Positions 34,975 to 48,090 of a DNA stretch of 64,000 nt are shown one piece after another. Where the stretch lies: positions 20,669,901 to 20,733,900 of the forward strand of contig OX291549.1 of assembly GCA_946406115.1 (NCBI GenBank), written 5' to 3'. Numbering within the stretch: position 1 is the stretch's first letter; each line of letters begins with the position of its first letter. The notes under the pieces were generated by a model that was not told where the DNA came from, did not search any database, and saw only the letters and a program-made list of their open reading frames with translations. The position numbers and the translations under genes are program-made. The DNA comes from Apoda limacodes (lineage: Eukaryota; Arthropoda; Insecta; Lepidoptera; Limacodidae).

Positions 34975-35335
34975 TAATGGCAAAAAAACGGAACCCTTAT
35001 GGATTTGTCATGTCTGTCTGTCTGTCCGTCCGTATGTCACAGCCACTTTTTTCCGAAACTATAAAGACTATACTGTTGAAACTTGGTAAGTAGATGTATT
35101 CTGTAAATCGCATTAACATTTTCACTCAAAAATAGAAAAAAAACAATAATTTTTGGGGGTTCCCCATACGTAGAACTGAAACTCAAAAATATTTTTTTCA
35201 TCAAACCCATACGTGTGGGGTATCTATGGATAGGTCTTTAAAAATGATATTGAGGTTTTTAATATCATTTTTTTCTACGTAGTCTATAGTTTATTGTTTT
35301 CCACGTAGTCACCTCTATAAACCGATCACGTACGT
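34975..35335 (+). repeat. Interspersed repeat of the GGAACCCTTATGG/GTCTGTCTGTCCGTCC type
   Basis: The order GGAACCCTTATGGATTTGTC, (GTCT)n-GTCCGTCCG, GTTGAAACTTGGTAAGTAGA, GGGTTCCCCATACGTAG, GTGTGGGGTATCTATGGATA matches a moth repeat I recall from many genomes. Noncoding. Confidence 0.6.
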
Positions 35336-36465
35336 AACACATGTGTAAGCTTTTAACTGGTTCTAAAACATTAAGTCAGATATTTCCAACAGCAACCATT
35401 ACCGCCTTAATTACAATTGACTTCATTTCTGCATCCTTGTCTCTCATACTTATTTAGTATTTCTGTTCTCTTTTCAACGGACTGACGTTAAACAATGTCT
35501 TGATGATAATAAGCTACAGTTGACTTGGTCCTTTTAATGGTATGAAGTGTCTGTTGTTTAAAAAAAAAAGGGTTTATGTGTGTTCTTAGTAAATGCATTA
35601 CTGAGCTCTTTTTTTACCAAGGGGTCTTTCTAGCTATTAAAATTAATAGTAAATAAAGTTGATTCACAAATATGTATGTGAAATATTGTGTTCTTAACTA
35701 AGTATTACGCATTGATTAAATGTATTGATTGCGTTATAGAATAAGTCTAATAATGCATTTATAATATTTTTCTACAGTTGCCAACATTTTACTGTCAATA
35801 TAATTACTCTCATCATAATTTTCATCTCTGTTAATTGTTTTTTCTTCTATTCTATAAAGTACGAGTGTATCATATTGTAGATAGTCTGTGTTATTTTTTT
35901 TGGCATACCCCAGAAAAAGCGTGCCGTTTCGTCCAGTGTACAAAGACATATTACAAGCTCTAGCACGTGACCGCAGTTCAATCTCGATTATCTCGGTTTT
36001 TTGTCGGTAAAAAATTGAAATATCTTTATTTAGAACTATGAAATCAGCAAATTTAATTGGTCATATAAATATATATTTTATGAAATAAGAACCAAGAGAA
36101 TATCACACTTTGTTTTCCAAACAATTTGAATTAAAGCCCAGAAATAGAATGTCAGAATTAATATTTCTTGCAAATGTTTTAATAGCCAAATTATTATAAT
36201 ATTAGGAAATCGACTTCATTAAAGTTTAAACTATAACATATATTTTTTTCACGTACTCAGGACTTTAACAAAATTAATCAAAGTCTTGTAAACTTAACTC
36301 GTTTGGGTATTCCATCACCTTAATATATTATTATTTGTCGCATTATCTACGGATGTCTCTGATTGTATCGCCTCTTTCCGTTTTCGATCATCATATATTA
36401 CTTACATGTCACGTCGACGTAACTAGCAATAAAAACATATTACAAACTAGTGCTTGGGACTTTGC
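35336..36465. other. AT-rich sequence, no gene recognised
   Basis: Chance frames only. Confidence 0.4.
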
Positions 36466-36668
36466 ATCATGTCGGAGGACCGATGGCCGATGGATCAGAC
36501 GTGTCCTAGAGTGGAGACCGCTTACTGGAAGGTGAAGAGTGGGATGCCCTCTGGCTCGCTGGTGGGGGCTGAATACTGAAGGCGGAGGACCGGGAAAATT
36601 GGCACACCATAGAGGGAGCTTATATCCAGTAGCAGACCAAAATCAGCTAGTGTGATGATGATTACTTC
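36466..36668 (+). pseudogene. RTE-clade LINE 3' end
   Basis: The frame gives RRTDGRWIRRVLEWRPLTGR. Frameshifted continuations resemble the C-terminal tail typical of RTE elements (GPG-W-HT-EG-Y pattern). It ends at a stop followed by TGATGATGATTAC, the short tandem tail used by this clade. Strongly 5'-truncated. Confidence 0.75.
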
Positions 36669-38235
36669 TTGCTTAATGTCTTGTATCGACTTGTATTTAG
36701 TAAGTGAATAGTTGCTTCCATTGATTCTATGTTTACTATGTTTAAGAAACTCCAAAATACCCATGTTATATTGATTTTATGAAGTTGGCAACGTTCGAAA
36801 ATAGATTACGTTCCTTACGATAGAGTGCGGAAGTAATAATATCGGAATATCTTCCAACAAGAAATATCTTGTCCAAGGAATAACGTTTGCGCGTTCCAGT
36901 TTTACTGTTTGAAATAAAACAACTATAACAATACTTACTGTATGTTTAAATATAGACGAATTCAGGATGATTTTTATTTTTGAGAATATAACTGTACGGT
37001 ATACTAATTGACATTCCATACAAAAAAATTGAGAAGTAGTCCCATCAGGGTGCACTTATGTTACTCGGATCATGATTCAGGAACTGTAGGTGTATAGAAA
37101 GCACGATACACGGTAATGTACAAAACTGTATGTATATTAAATAGTATTTAATCATAAAAAATGCGTACGGCGAAAAATGATCGAGGGGTTGCCCGCAGTA
37201 AGGTGTATTGCAAAAAACAAATTTTGTATTGAATGTAGTTCAAACTTTTACTGTAGCAAAAATAGTAGATATCTAAAAAGATAATAATTATTGAATAAAG
37301 ATCCTGGCGTACATACACATAAATAATTTGTGTATCTCAGAAAAAGCATAGTTCGGTACTTTAAGAACACATTTGCTATCAGCGATATATAATCTGATCA
37401 GGCTTAAAACAGAAAGACAGAGCGAAGTCGAGTCAGAGAAGAGAAAAAGCTACAAAAGGAATGACAATTTTATGTGTAAATTTAACATTATTACATATAC
37501 CGACTTCTACATTGTGACAGTAGACGGAAGAACACATTGTGACGACATAACCTCAAACACAAGTCATTACCAGTCATAATGAACGACGAGTAACATGCCC
37601 TTGAAATTGTGATATGATAACCAGCAACGTCATAACCAGGGTTGTCAGACTGTCAGTAGCACTTATGTAATATTGCAACATTGCTGCTTTCCATTATATT
37701 TTAAGTATTGAACTAGTAGCTGAACCGTAGAGGAATTTGTACCTATAAACTAGTTTATTGGGTGATGATAAAGAAAAAGTTTGATGAAGTTGCAAATTTT
37801 TTAGTTTATGAACTCTTCTTGGGTTAAGTATAGAATTAGTAGTTGAATCGTAGAAGGAATTGTACCTGTGAACCAGTTAATAAGGTAAATATTTATTAAT
37901 TTCGTGTCAACATTTAAATACAGTTAAAATTAATATATAACTAAATTAAGCTAAAACAAAAAAAAACCTATCTAAAAATAAAAATATATTAATCAAATAA
38001 TTGTTGCCCGCGTGGTAAGGTAGATATATAGATAGTATATATATATTGATAGATACGCTCAAACTCAGAGTTACTAGGAAACACAATTCTTACTAAATTA
38101 TTATGTCAATCGATGCCAAAAGATTTAACATTAGATCAATTCAATTGTAAATTGAATAAACTGTCTTCTAAATTCAGAAATCTAAGTCATACGATTTGAA
38201 ACACAACAAGCTACAACATCTCGGCTCTCAAAATA
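36669..38235. other. AT-rich sequence, no gene recognised
   Basis: Includes a diverged internal duplication: GTATTGAACTAGTAGCTGAA near 37704 and GTATAGAATTAGTAGTTGAA near 37818, each followed by a TCGTAGA(A)GGAATT-like string. No gene. Confidence 0.4.
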
Positions 38236-38239
38236 TTTT

Positions 38240-40040
38240 TATTGTAATCATATGTGTAAGTACACACAAGGTAATCTGGTTAGTGAGCCTGCTGATATAG
38301 CCGAGACTTTTTCCATTGAATTCCAAAAAGCGTACTCTCAGGAACCTGATCTCACGGTCAATCCAGTGATTGAAAACCTAGCACGTTTGGAAAACTCTTT
38401 GACTGTCATCTTATTCACAAATGATATTGTTTACAAAGTACTTAGATAACTTGATAGTGGATCAGCTCCTGGTCCTGATAATATTCCTAGCTGTATTTTG
38501 AAAAAAGACCCTACCATATTTGTAACTATATTATGTGAACTCATGAAACTATCCTTTGAAACAGCCAAACTACCTCAAGATTGGAAGCATGCAGTAGTGA
38601 CACCGAATATAAGAGTGGTGACAAGGCAGATCCATCTAAATACAGACCTATTAGCCTAACAAGCATTATTTGTAAATGCATGGAGAGGATAATACTAGAT
38701 CAACTAAAATTGTTCCTCAATAGAGAAAATGTTATATCGATTCATCAACATGGCTTTGTACAAATTTGATCAACAGTTACAAATCTCATATCCTCTGTTT
38801 ATGCCTGAACCACGGAGCTAAACCATAAAAATCCAGTTGATGTTATTTATCTTGATTTTGAACGGGCTTTTGACAAAGTACCTCACCAGCGATTATTATT
38901 AAAGCTAGAGCATTTCGGCATCAGGGGCAAACTTTTGAAGTGGATTAAGGAATACCTTACACAACGCACATTCCAAGTACGAGTTGGAGAAACCTTATCA
39001 CAGACAAGAGAAATTCTCAGTGGAGTCCCACAGGGAAGTGTGCTTGCTCCAACGTTATTTAGCATTTTTGTCACTGATTTGATTGCTTTGCTAAAATCTT
39101 CAGCCAACTTCTGTGCAGACGATGGTAAATATTTTGGTAACCCACTGGTACAATCAGGACAATTACAGAATGACATTGATCGTTTACATGAATGGTCTCA
39201 GCAGTGGATAATTAAACTCAATGCAAATAAGTGTACAGAGCTGCACCTAGGGAACAACAATCCACATCAAACATACTGGCTTGATGGCGCACCGATTTCT
39301 GCTGTGAACTCACAGAAAGATTTGAGGATATTAATTACAAGCAATTTAAAATGGGCAGATCATATACTGAAAAAAGCTAAGTCTTTCCTTTATGTGATAC
39401 AGAGATCCTTTCAGTTCATCAACATAGCAACTTTTATAAAAATATACAAGACATACGTAAGACCTTTGCTTTAGTATGCGTTTCAGGTATGGAGTCCATA
39501 TTTTGTAAAGGACATCACTCTTTTAGAAAGTGTTCAAATGAAGGCTACTAAAATACCATTTGGACTAAAAAGAAAATCATATGAGGAGAGGCTTAAAATA
39601 CTAAAGCTGCCAATTTTACAAGATCGGCGTATGAGGAGTGATCTAATCGACACATATAAAATCCTGACATGCAATTACATCCTACCTAACATACGTGACA
39701 TGTTTGTCTTGAAGGATGCAAACTCTCATGGTCACTCAAGAAGACACCATCTTACTATCACGCGCTTCAGATCAGAAACCACACCACTTTCTGAGTCATC
39801 GTGTTGTGGAAACTTGGAACAGATTGCCGGCCAGTGTAGTTTCAGCCGATTCAGTCAACTCTTTTAAAAATAGACTAGACAAATGGTTTAAAGACTTCAA
39901 GTGTGTGGACTTACAAGAATGACATATTAAGTGAATAACATTTTAGTGAAAAGGACTAAGACATTTCCATCACTTTAGATAGGCACACCAGCATATCATG
40001 CTGCTCGTCTATCATTTTAATAATAATAATAATAATAACA
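38240..40040 (+). pseudogene. CR1-like LINE reverse transcriptase, interrupted
   Basis: Consecutive blocks are SGSAPGPDNIPS, DPSKYRPISLTSIICK, VDVIYLDFERAFDKVPHQRL, SGVPQGSVLAPTLFSIF, NFCADDGKYFG, then the thumb (AFQVWSPYF) and the C-terminal VVETWNRLPASVVSA. The order of reverse-transcriptase motifs is correct. The frame is broken by stops at about 38447, 38767, 38806 and 39472 and by frameshifts near 38600 and 39750. The catalytic box is CADD instead of (F/Y)ADD. The element ends in (TAA)n at 40018-40038. The C-terminal signature suggests the CR1/Daphne group, and the clade call is inference. Confidence 0.85.
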
Positions 40041-40199
40041 CATTATCCAAAACAGGTGAATAGGGTTACCTACTAAATTTATTGGTGGTTAATCTTTTTT
40101 CCCGACTACGACAAAGCCAAAAGAAAGATATGATTTCAGCAGTCTATGTAGGTATATATGTTTGTATTTACGTAGGTTCCACTTTAATCATCAAAGTGA

Positions 40200-41500
40200 A
40201 ATGAAAAGACGAGGACATTTTAAATATACTTATAAACCTCTTAGGTGCTCCAATTTTTTCAAAAAGTATTGAATCCTTTTTAGACTTTGAAATCAAAAAA
40301 TTTACTGATACAATACATTACGTATTTTAAATTCTTATGTAACCTTCACTATATTAAAACACTGTCTTTTTGTTCCAAAGTTTACATTTATTCTTCGTTC
40401 GATAACAATTTAGAAATTTACAATATTTTGGAAGAAATTGATGCGAGCCGTAAATTAACGGTTGAATTTATAACAAATTTACCACTTACGGCTTTCGCTT
40501 GGTCATAAGCAACTTTGCCAATTAATTTTAGTGGCATTGGCATTCGCCAAATTTCTAGTGTAGATTTACCAGCTTATCTTTCCTCCTTACACAGTGTACA
40601 AGGCTTATGTAATAAAATTTTAAATAAAACAATCAAGATACCTTTTTTGTTAGAAGCTACAGAAGAGTGGAAGACACTTTGTCCCGGTGGAAATACTCCA
40701 AAGGAACCAAATGAACAAAAACTTTGGGATACTCCACTGGTACAAAGTGCTCTAATTCTTTTACATCAAAATATTAATAATATTTCAGACAAAGCCCGCT
40801 TACTTGCAGTTTCGGTAAAAGAATCTGGCTATTGGCATCACACTATACCGACACGCAATGTGGATACACTGCTTGACAGTGACAGCTTTAGAGAGAGAGA
40901 GAGAGCTGTTGGTATTCGCATCGGGGTTGCAATATGCTGTCCTCACAGATGCTCGTGTGGTAGCGATGTTGATCCGTTTAGACTTCATGGACTTTCATGT
41001 GAAAAAGTGCTGGCAGATTCTCCTGTTACGGCTCACTTAATGATATGATCAAAAGGTCCCTTGCCACCATTAACGTATCTTCAGTTCTAGAACCTGTAGG
41101 TGTAGTGCGTGATAATGGTCAAAGGCCCGATGGTACGACACTCGTTCCCTGGGAGTGTGGCCGAGCCTTGTTGTGGGACGCCACTTGCGTAGATACCATG
41201 GGACGATCTTATTTCAGGGAAACGAGTGCAAAAGCCGCCGCGGCTGCTGATTCGCTGAACGTAACAAGCGGCACAAATTTAGTTACAATTACTTCGGATT
41301 ACATATTTGTGCCGTTTGCAGCAGAGACGCTCGGACCATAGGGTCTATCTGCTCATAATTTTAAAATCAATTTTACCTCGCTTAAAAGCTGCTTCTGACG
41401 ACAAGAGAGAGAGAGAGAGAATAAGTATTTCGATACAGCGGGGAAATGTAGCCAGTGTTCTTGGAACTCTACCACGCGGGCACACACTTTTTATATAATT
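40200..41500 (+). pseudogene. RLE-type LINE remnant (zinc knuckle and endonuclease C-terminus)
   Basis: After a short block LLGAPIF comes GIGIRQISSVDLPAYLSSLH, then a Cys/His cluster (CCPHRCSCG...HGLSC, about 40937-41005) like the CCHC knuckle of R2-type elements. A frameshift at about 41045 leads to RPDGTTLVPWECG, LLWDATCVDT and YIFVPFAAETLG. RPD followed 15 residues later by D, and a later ET, fit a restriction-like (PD-D/ExK) endonuclease. The last recognisable part is SISIQRGNVASVLGTLPRG. A stop at 40506, at least two frameshifts and GA-repeat expansions at 40893 and 41405 show decay. The knuckle plus endonuclease order supports an R2/NeSL-like LINE, but the exact clade is uncertain. Confidence 0.65.
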
Positions 41501-42859
41501 AGCTTTTAATTTTCTCAGTAGGTATTATAAAGTAATTAATTAATTGTTTTTATAAATGAAATAAATCCTATAAAATATTTCACATCATCGTCTTTGATAT
41601 AACCAAGGTAAGTAGTAAAGGAAGTTTTTGGTGTATTTGTTTACATTGCTCTCTTCCCTTGACCTATAGGATGACCCTCACGTAATCATATTTTAATCAG
41701 ACAAAATACTACGTAGTGATCTAAACTAATGTTTTTAATGGTGTGTTTATTATTTTGTTATTGCTTAGCGTCGCAAAGGAGCATCCAATTCCTACAGCCA
41801 AAGTAGTGAATTATTTGTTTGCGGAAATAAATATATAATTCTATAACTACTACCAAGTACTTATTGGAATAATTATAACAATGTAGCTATGTTACTATCG
41901 TTTGTATTGATGTAGTGAACACTTTGCCGGTACTACTTGGGGGGTCATAAGGGGTCGGGAGTCGGCAACAAGAAATAGGTCAGAGGGAGAGCAAGAGACA
42001 TTAGTAGCTCCTTTACTCTACATTTTGTTATATTTGTTATTTCAGACGTCAAGACCTACAAAAGAAATTCACAAACAAAACTATTATTATAGGAATAAAA
42101 GTATTTACTTTGAAGTTTTGAGGGATTCAAATCATCTATGAACTAATCGAGGTGTAAATGTTGCTATTTAAATAAATCATCGTTTTGCTCAAGACTAGCG
42201 TGGGTATAAAGGAGTGTGTTTTTTGACACACACTTCATTTCTGAGGCAGTACCTACTACGTGACAGTACAAACAAGGATGACGCGATATGTAACTAAGCG
42301 TGCGTGAGCAGCGTGCAGCTACGTCGTAATTTACTGAGATTTTCATTCAAATACATGAAATAAATTAATAGTTTATTATACATCATTGTTTTTAAAAAAT
42401 GCTTTTTCTCAGGGTCTAAAGCACTACTATCACGGCAATGATTTAGCAAAGTTGTAAGCTAATACCACTTAGGACTTTGGTGATTTCTTTTCCAAAACTT
42501 AAAATAAAAAAGAGTAAAAAGGGGCCACTTTTGGAATATTTTTCTATCGAACAAAAGTTCATAAATCGTGTTTTCACGTTTTTCAAGGTCTGAATCATAT
42601 TCCCAAGAACAAGACATAAAATTTTAGTCGGATCTGCTCAGCGGATACGGAGAAACCAAAATGAAATTAAGGTAATACTGCCTCTTAGTATGCATGTTTA
42701 AACTATAACTCGCAATTCCGTTCCAATTCAAGTTCAATTTTTTTGATAGTTTTCTATCAAAACTTGTACGATTCTATTTGTTTCAAGTCTAAGGCAAATT
42801 GTAGACTGCACTGGTCTATACTAGCTTTCTTTACTAGCATCAGTATTGTCTTATCTACA
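41501..42859. other. AT-rich sequence, no gene recognised
   Basis: No coding or repeat signature that I can name. Confidence 0.4.
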
Positions 42860-43146
42860 TCTATACTAATATTATAATGAGGTAAAGTTTCTAAGTTTGA
42901 ATGTAGAAGGCCAAATATTCAAAACTATCATCAGTTTCCAAAACATCTTTCACCAGTTAGTTTAAAGTATCGATAGATCAAGTCGGAAGAAAATAAGGAA
43001 TTTAGTAAATTTCTATCCTGATCAAGAGCTCCCACAGGATTTTTATTTCTACGTGGCACTATTCCTTATGTGCGATGCTTACTTGATTTTTGACACAGTG
43101 ATCGAGAAAAGGTATTTTCGCGGCTGAAACCGTGGAAATCATCTAG
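42860..43146 (+). mobile_element. Diverged Helitron-like element
   Basis: The 5' end TCTATACTAATATTATAATG is well preserved. The 3' end is weaker (GAAATCATCTAG|A). The internal family modules are mostly lost. Confidence 0.45.
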
Positions 43147-45814
43147 AAAATTAAATTCTATTTATCCGTTAGCAAGTACATCACTTGAGAACGGCTCAAC
43201 TGATTAGCCAATAAAAAAAAGAGGAAGAATTGTCCGGAAAGTTTGAAAATTCGGGAACAAATGCAAGAACTGTATTATTATATCAACTCAAGACCATAAC
43301 TCATGACTCGAATGATTATTGAAATTTGGGCTGGCCAACGTCTGTCAAATCAGCAAGTTGATGTAATAAAAGAAGAGTAGTGCATTCAATATAAAACCCA
43401 GGGCTGTGTTCGAAAACTAACTACACCAGATATCGAGTTTCTTGCTCTATCTGTTTATTAACTCTGAAAATATCCTTTACTAGACTGGACAGTATTTTAC
43501 TAGATTTTATTACTTCATCATTTAATTTACTATAATATTATGTTTTGCTAAACGTTTAAATTTAACAACTAAAGATTACTTGCTATCGATAGACTAGTAC
43601 TTATTTAATTAGTAAAATTATAAATTATAGATTTTTTCTCTTAACGATTGAAAAGATACCCAGTTTAAATAGGATTTAGAAAGATGTAGTCCTTTCTAAA
43701 CACTGCCCCTTAGAACGTGAAACCCGAGTAGTCCAGTTTATAGTAGTTCTACCGAGGCGTCAATATATTAATAAAATATTTTTTATAAATTTAAGTATAT
43801 AGATAGGTACGTAGGAATCTACGAACGGATAGTGGTAGTGTTGTCGCAATATCGGTAGATAAGCTTGTTTTAACTTTTTTGTTGTACTATTCTCTTTTAC
43901 TATGGTTCCGTGGTCGTTTACCATTGCCACTGCCATAGCAATCAGCACCAAAAAGACCAAAAATTAAATAACCTCATTTAGATGTTGTTTATAGCATATA
44001 CATATATAAAGATTGCTATCAGTGTAACCCAAGTTTCCGAACGCACCCTAGACTAGTAGTCGCGAATGGGCGTTTTCTGTCGGCAGCGCAGCCTTGACCT
44101 GGTCGAAAGCATGTCGCATGCGCCACTCCACTGACTCAGCCGTTATATCGCGTATGTATCGCCTGCCTACTCTCCTGTGCGTCACACAATGTTGGCCAGT
44201 AATGAGGTCAATAACTCAGAATATTGATGTGTTCGGGTCAAGGATTTTACCTACAGCTCTCGCTGTAATCAAAACAGTTTATGACGAAACTGTTGGCTGT
44301 GGTACCCATCATGCAACTGGTATGTAGTAATCGAAAAGATACAATCTGCTCCCTCCTCCAGGACACAGTTAAACGGAGCACGGAACTAGGACAAGGCTGT
44401 GAAGTCATTATCCTATTCTGTTTGGTGCTTGAAATTGCTCCATTTTACATTGGTGCTGATGTATGAAGGTACATTGCAAATGATTAATCGGTTTTGTGAT
44501 GAAGCGTAATAGACTAGAGCACAGAAATTGAAATTAATATCTTAGTTAATTAGGGATTTAAAATTGATGATTAAACAGTCTGTTACGTAACTTTAATGGC
44601 ACGACTAGATTTACTTTTGAAGTGGCCAAGAGATATTTGAAATGGCGACGAGGTGACAGTCAACCGCATTAAAACATTCTTACTTACATACATACAAAGT
44701 CACACACAGACACAGGCATGTTCCAAATTATCATGTCTTATCTCCGAGGTCAACCTTGAAGCTTCTTTGTCGGCGGACTGTTTACTGTAGACTTTTAACT
44801 GACAAAAAATATAAGTCAGTTCAGAATAGGGATGAGTATGTTGAAAATTCATTGATGTTCATGTCGATGATCGAAAAAAAATTAGTCCATCAGGCAGCAA
44901 CTACCGCACGAGCAACTTCTCCTTGTCTTAGTACCTTTGAAAATCCAATGAAACTTGTTTAACCGAAATTGAATTTTTACTGCTAAAAATGAACGCCATT
45001 TCGGATGCAGCATCGAGAATTTTTAATTATTATTACAAAATTAGAACCTAGGACCCTCGAAAACCCATCAAAATATTTTTTTATATACAAATATTAAATG
45101 GATAATAAATGGATGCCATATTAGATTCGCCATATAGAATTAAGAAAACTGATAAATTAAGCACCCTTGATGACCAAGCTTAGTTTCGTCTACCGAACCG
45201 AACCAAATTAGCCTACTACATCTTACCAAATTTCACCAAGGGTGGGTCAAAATAATCAAAAAAAATTTCACGCGTCCCTTTGTAGTTGTTTCCGCAGTAA
45301 CCACAATTTTTCGGGATAAAAAATAACCCAAGTCCTTCACCGTCCCTTCAACTATTTCTGTGCCACACTAACAAACAAACGAACTCACAAAATTTTACAT
45401 TTTATAATATTTGTAGGATCCATGTTCAGATTAGCAAAATCGATGTTTTTTTAACATCGATAGTAGTGGATCAACCCTAGTCCTAAGTCCAGACTGTCGG
45501 CAGTTACACACATAATGCCTGCGGTATTTGGTAATATAACATTGCCTTCCTTCCGTGTACGGCCGAGGTCTTGATAACGTTTATCAAAGTGTGACCTTTA
45601 AGAAATCAAAACAAAAATGCATTTGGGGTTATCTTTTGGCCTTCTCATTTTAAGCAGTTTAGATTAAAAAGGTTTTAACGTGATTTATCTGAGTACACGA
45701 GTCTCGGCTTATCGAAAACATACCTATATAAATGTATAGCAAGTATATTAGCCAACTTTGTTCAAGGTATTTCCGATGTATCTGCATTTTTTTCTTCGAA
45801 ATCGATTTTGTAAC
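43147..45814. other. Mostly AT-rich sequence, one GC-richer island
   Basis: 44045-44330 is GC-richer. Its minus strand encodes RRYIRDITAESVEWRMRHAF and then FDQVKAALP before a stop, which I do not recognise and which could be an old transposon fragment. A perfect 9-bp hairpin (ATCGATGTT, five-base loop) lies at 45439-45461. Confidence 0.4.
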
Positions 45815-45985
45815 GAGGAGCTCGTGGCCTAGTGACACTAATCAACCGGAAACGATATGCGAAGCTAAGCAACGTCGGGCGTGGTCATTATTTGGATAGG
45901 TGACCATCTATTGCATTTTCTAAACTTCTTGTTTTGGAGATTACTCAAAACCGTCATGCGGCTAATGTGATAATGATGATTCTGT
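45815..45985 (+). mobile_element. SINE with 5S-rRNA-like head (copy 2)
   Basis: 45852-45909 follows the 5S rRNA internal control region closely (GCGAAGCTAAGCAACGTCGG, then TTTGGATAGGTGACCATCT). The leader CTCGTGGCCTAGTGACACTA equals that of the 22.7-kb copy. The tail ends GTGATAATGATGATT, an RTE-like 3' terminus. It is shorter than copy 1, with an internal deletion. Confidence 0.8.
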
Positions 45986-46004
45986 TGCCAACAAATATAT
46001 TTTA

Positions 46005-46225
46005 CTAGCTTTTGCCCGCGGTTCTATCTGCCCTAAATTCGGTTATCGCTTTAGGATTTCAACGGCAACTCCTCAATATTTTTTTAAGTAGCCTATGTCC
46101 TTCCTCGAAACGAAAACTATCTCCATGCCAAATTTCATCTTAATCGGTAAAGCGGTATAAGAGTGAAGCGGTAACAGACGGACGAACAGAAAGAGTTACT
46201 TTGGCATTTGTAATATTTATATGGA
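46005..46225 (-). mobile_element. Helitron-like non-autonomous element, 221 bp
   Basis: On the minus strand it starts TCCATATAAATATTACAAAT and ends CGCGGGCAAAAGCTAG|T. The internal plus-strand modules CAACGGCAACTCCTC and CATGCCAAATTTCATCTTAA are well kept. Confidence 0.8.
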
Positions 46226-47825
46226 TAGGTAGGCACGCTATAGGTCATACAAGAAAACACAGGTACAGTGTAACAAACTTTTCTGACCTGGTGTATGGTC
46301 GTATGGTGTAGTGTCGTGCAAATTTACACCATTTTAATATCGCGACTGTAGTTTTGATTTTTGACCCCGACGGGTCGATTCCGTAAAAGATTGCTAACCT
46401 TTTTTGAAAGAAATAAGTAAGATATACATTGCGGTTTCGCCACAATTGATGAATTTCATACGTCATTTCAAATGCGCAATGTATATCTTATTTCTACGGA
46501 TTGCAAACGAGAATGGTGAGCTGTCATTTTACGGAATCGAGCCGCGGGTCACAAAGTTTGTTGCGTTGTAAGCAGGCACCACATTTACAAAGTTTTGATA
46601 TTATTTCACGTTACGTCACCTTATGCGTTACTAATGAGCAATGACCAACTAAGAAAAACCGATTAAAATCGATTTTAAACCGATTAAAATCGATTTTAAA
46701 CCGATATCGATAAAAATATCAATCCTATATACCTACTTAGATTTATTTTCTTACCATCTGACTCGGCGAACGTTATTTCTCTTTTTTAAAATAACTGCCG
46801 CGCAACCTATTGTAAAAGGGTTGTATTAATATTTAGTTGTGTGCTGAACAATTTTCTAAAATTTAAATCCAATCGGTTTACTCTTATAACGCGAGTCAGA
46901 CTCGCACTTAACCTGTTTTTTTTTCTCAGAAACCTTGTGTTTACAACAACTTACTAAAATGGCATAACAATAAGTTTACTTTACCCTTAGCGCGCAAATC
47001 CAACCCGCACTAGACCCTTTTTTTCTTACATATAAACCTCCAAAAATAACGAACGCAGCAAAAAAGAATTTTCCAAATCGGTCCATCCGTTCTCGAGTCA
47101 ATAACTTACAAACGTCATTTGATTTTTATATATATGTATATAGATTTTGTTAACAGGGTAAATGTAAAATAATGTTCCTTTGGGGTTCAAATCTTATGAT
47201 TTTACCTTTACTTTTTGGTACTAATACAATATAACTGTAACTTCAAAAGTGAGTTTTTCTATCGGAATGTTTGTATTTCTTTTAGTCGCTTTAAGTGTGC
47301 AATTATTTATAATTTTATTAGACACTGTTTAGATTATTATACCATTATAGGTGCTACACCAGTCACAATATAATAACATTTAATATATTTGAATAAACAA
47401 TTCTTGTACAAACATATACATATATATATATTCATATATGTATATCTCGGAGACGGTTCTAACCATTTGGATGAAATTTTGTATATATATAGTGTTTTGC
47501 TTTTTAAGCTTACCTGTATAGATTTTTTACAAAAAATACGCCCAGGTACTAAACATTTAATTGAGACCAGACAATTTTTTAAAAAGTCAGGTATTTTTTC
47601 AGGAAATCTTGTTCTAACATCTGGTTTTGATGGCTACCAAGTACTTTTCATAATAAATTTGGGAACTTTGTAATACAGGAAAATACAGTTAGTACTAAGG
47701 TTTCAATAAAAATTTTGTTTATTGTGATAATAATAATATTTTTGACATATCACTCATTATTAATTTTAAAATTTAATATACTTTAAATAGTGTGTTATGT
47801 TATTGTTAGATGTTATTTCTATTGT
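46226..47825. other. AT-rich sequence with small repeats
   Basis: A 21-bp unit CCGATTAAAATCGATTTTAA(A) is duplicated at 46659-46679 and 46680-46700, followed by TATCGATA at 46705. A scrap GCGAGTCAGACTCGCACTTA lies at 46891. A Helitron-like TATATA end finishes near 47144 (reverse complement TCTATATACATATATATAAA). Confidence 0.5.
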
Positions 47826-48032
47826 TAAAAATAATAATTATAATAATTTATGGACATATCACACAGCGGCAGAAAGCTTGTATTATGAAAACCAGGCAAC
47901 GTATATAAATACTTATATTTTTTTTTTTCAAATATATATAACGAACAACAAACGTTTGTCCAGTGTGGGAATCGAACCCACACCCTCTGGGTAGCAGCCG
48001 ACCACTATACCAACTAGGCTGCGAGATAGTCA
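47826..48032 (-). mobile_element. tRNA-headed SINE
   Basis: The minus-strand head has box A (CCTAGTTGGTATAG, 48019-48006) and a perfect box B (GGTTCGATTCC, 47978-47968) with a clean GTGTGGG/CCCACAC T-arm. The body carries GTTGCCTGGTTTTCATAATA and CAAGCTTTCTGCCG, shared with the SINE at 53.7 kb, and an AT-rich tail. Not a tRNA gene, as the acceptor stem does not pair. Confidence 0.8.
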
Positions 48033-48090
48033 ATGTGTTACTGCCCTGCCCAATACTCTTAACAACTTCAGTCCAGATACATTGCATAAG

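Noticed and set aside
44094..44466. Plus-strand 77- and 61-codon frames
   Set aside because: No domain or homologue recognised; the minus-strand frame looks slightly more protein-like but is also short, so neither is annotated as a gene.
47959..48030. Functional tRNA gene on the minus strand
   Set aside because: Boxes A and B are good, but the acceptor stem does not pair and the body and tail of a SINE follow directly.
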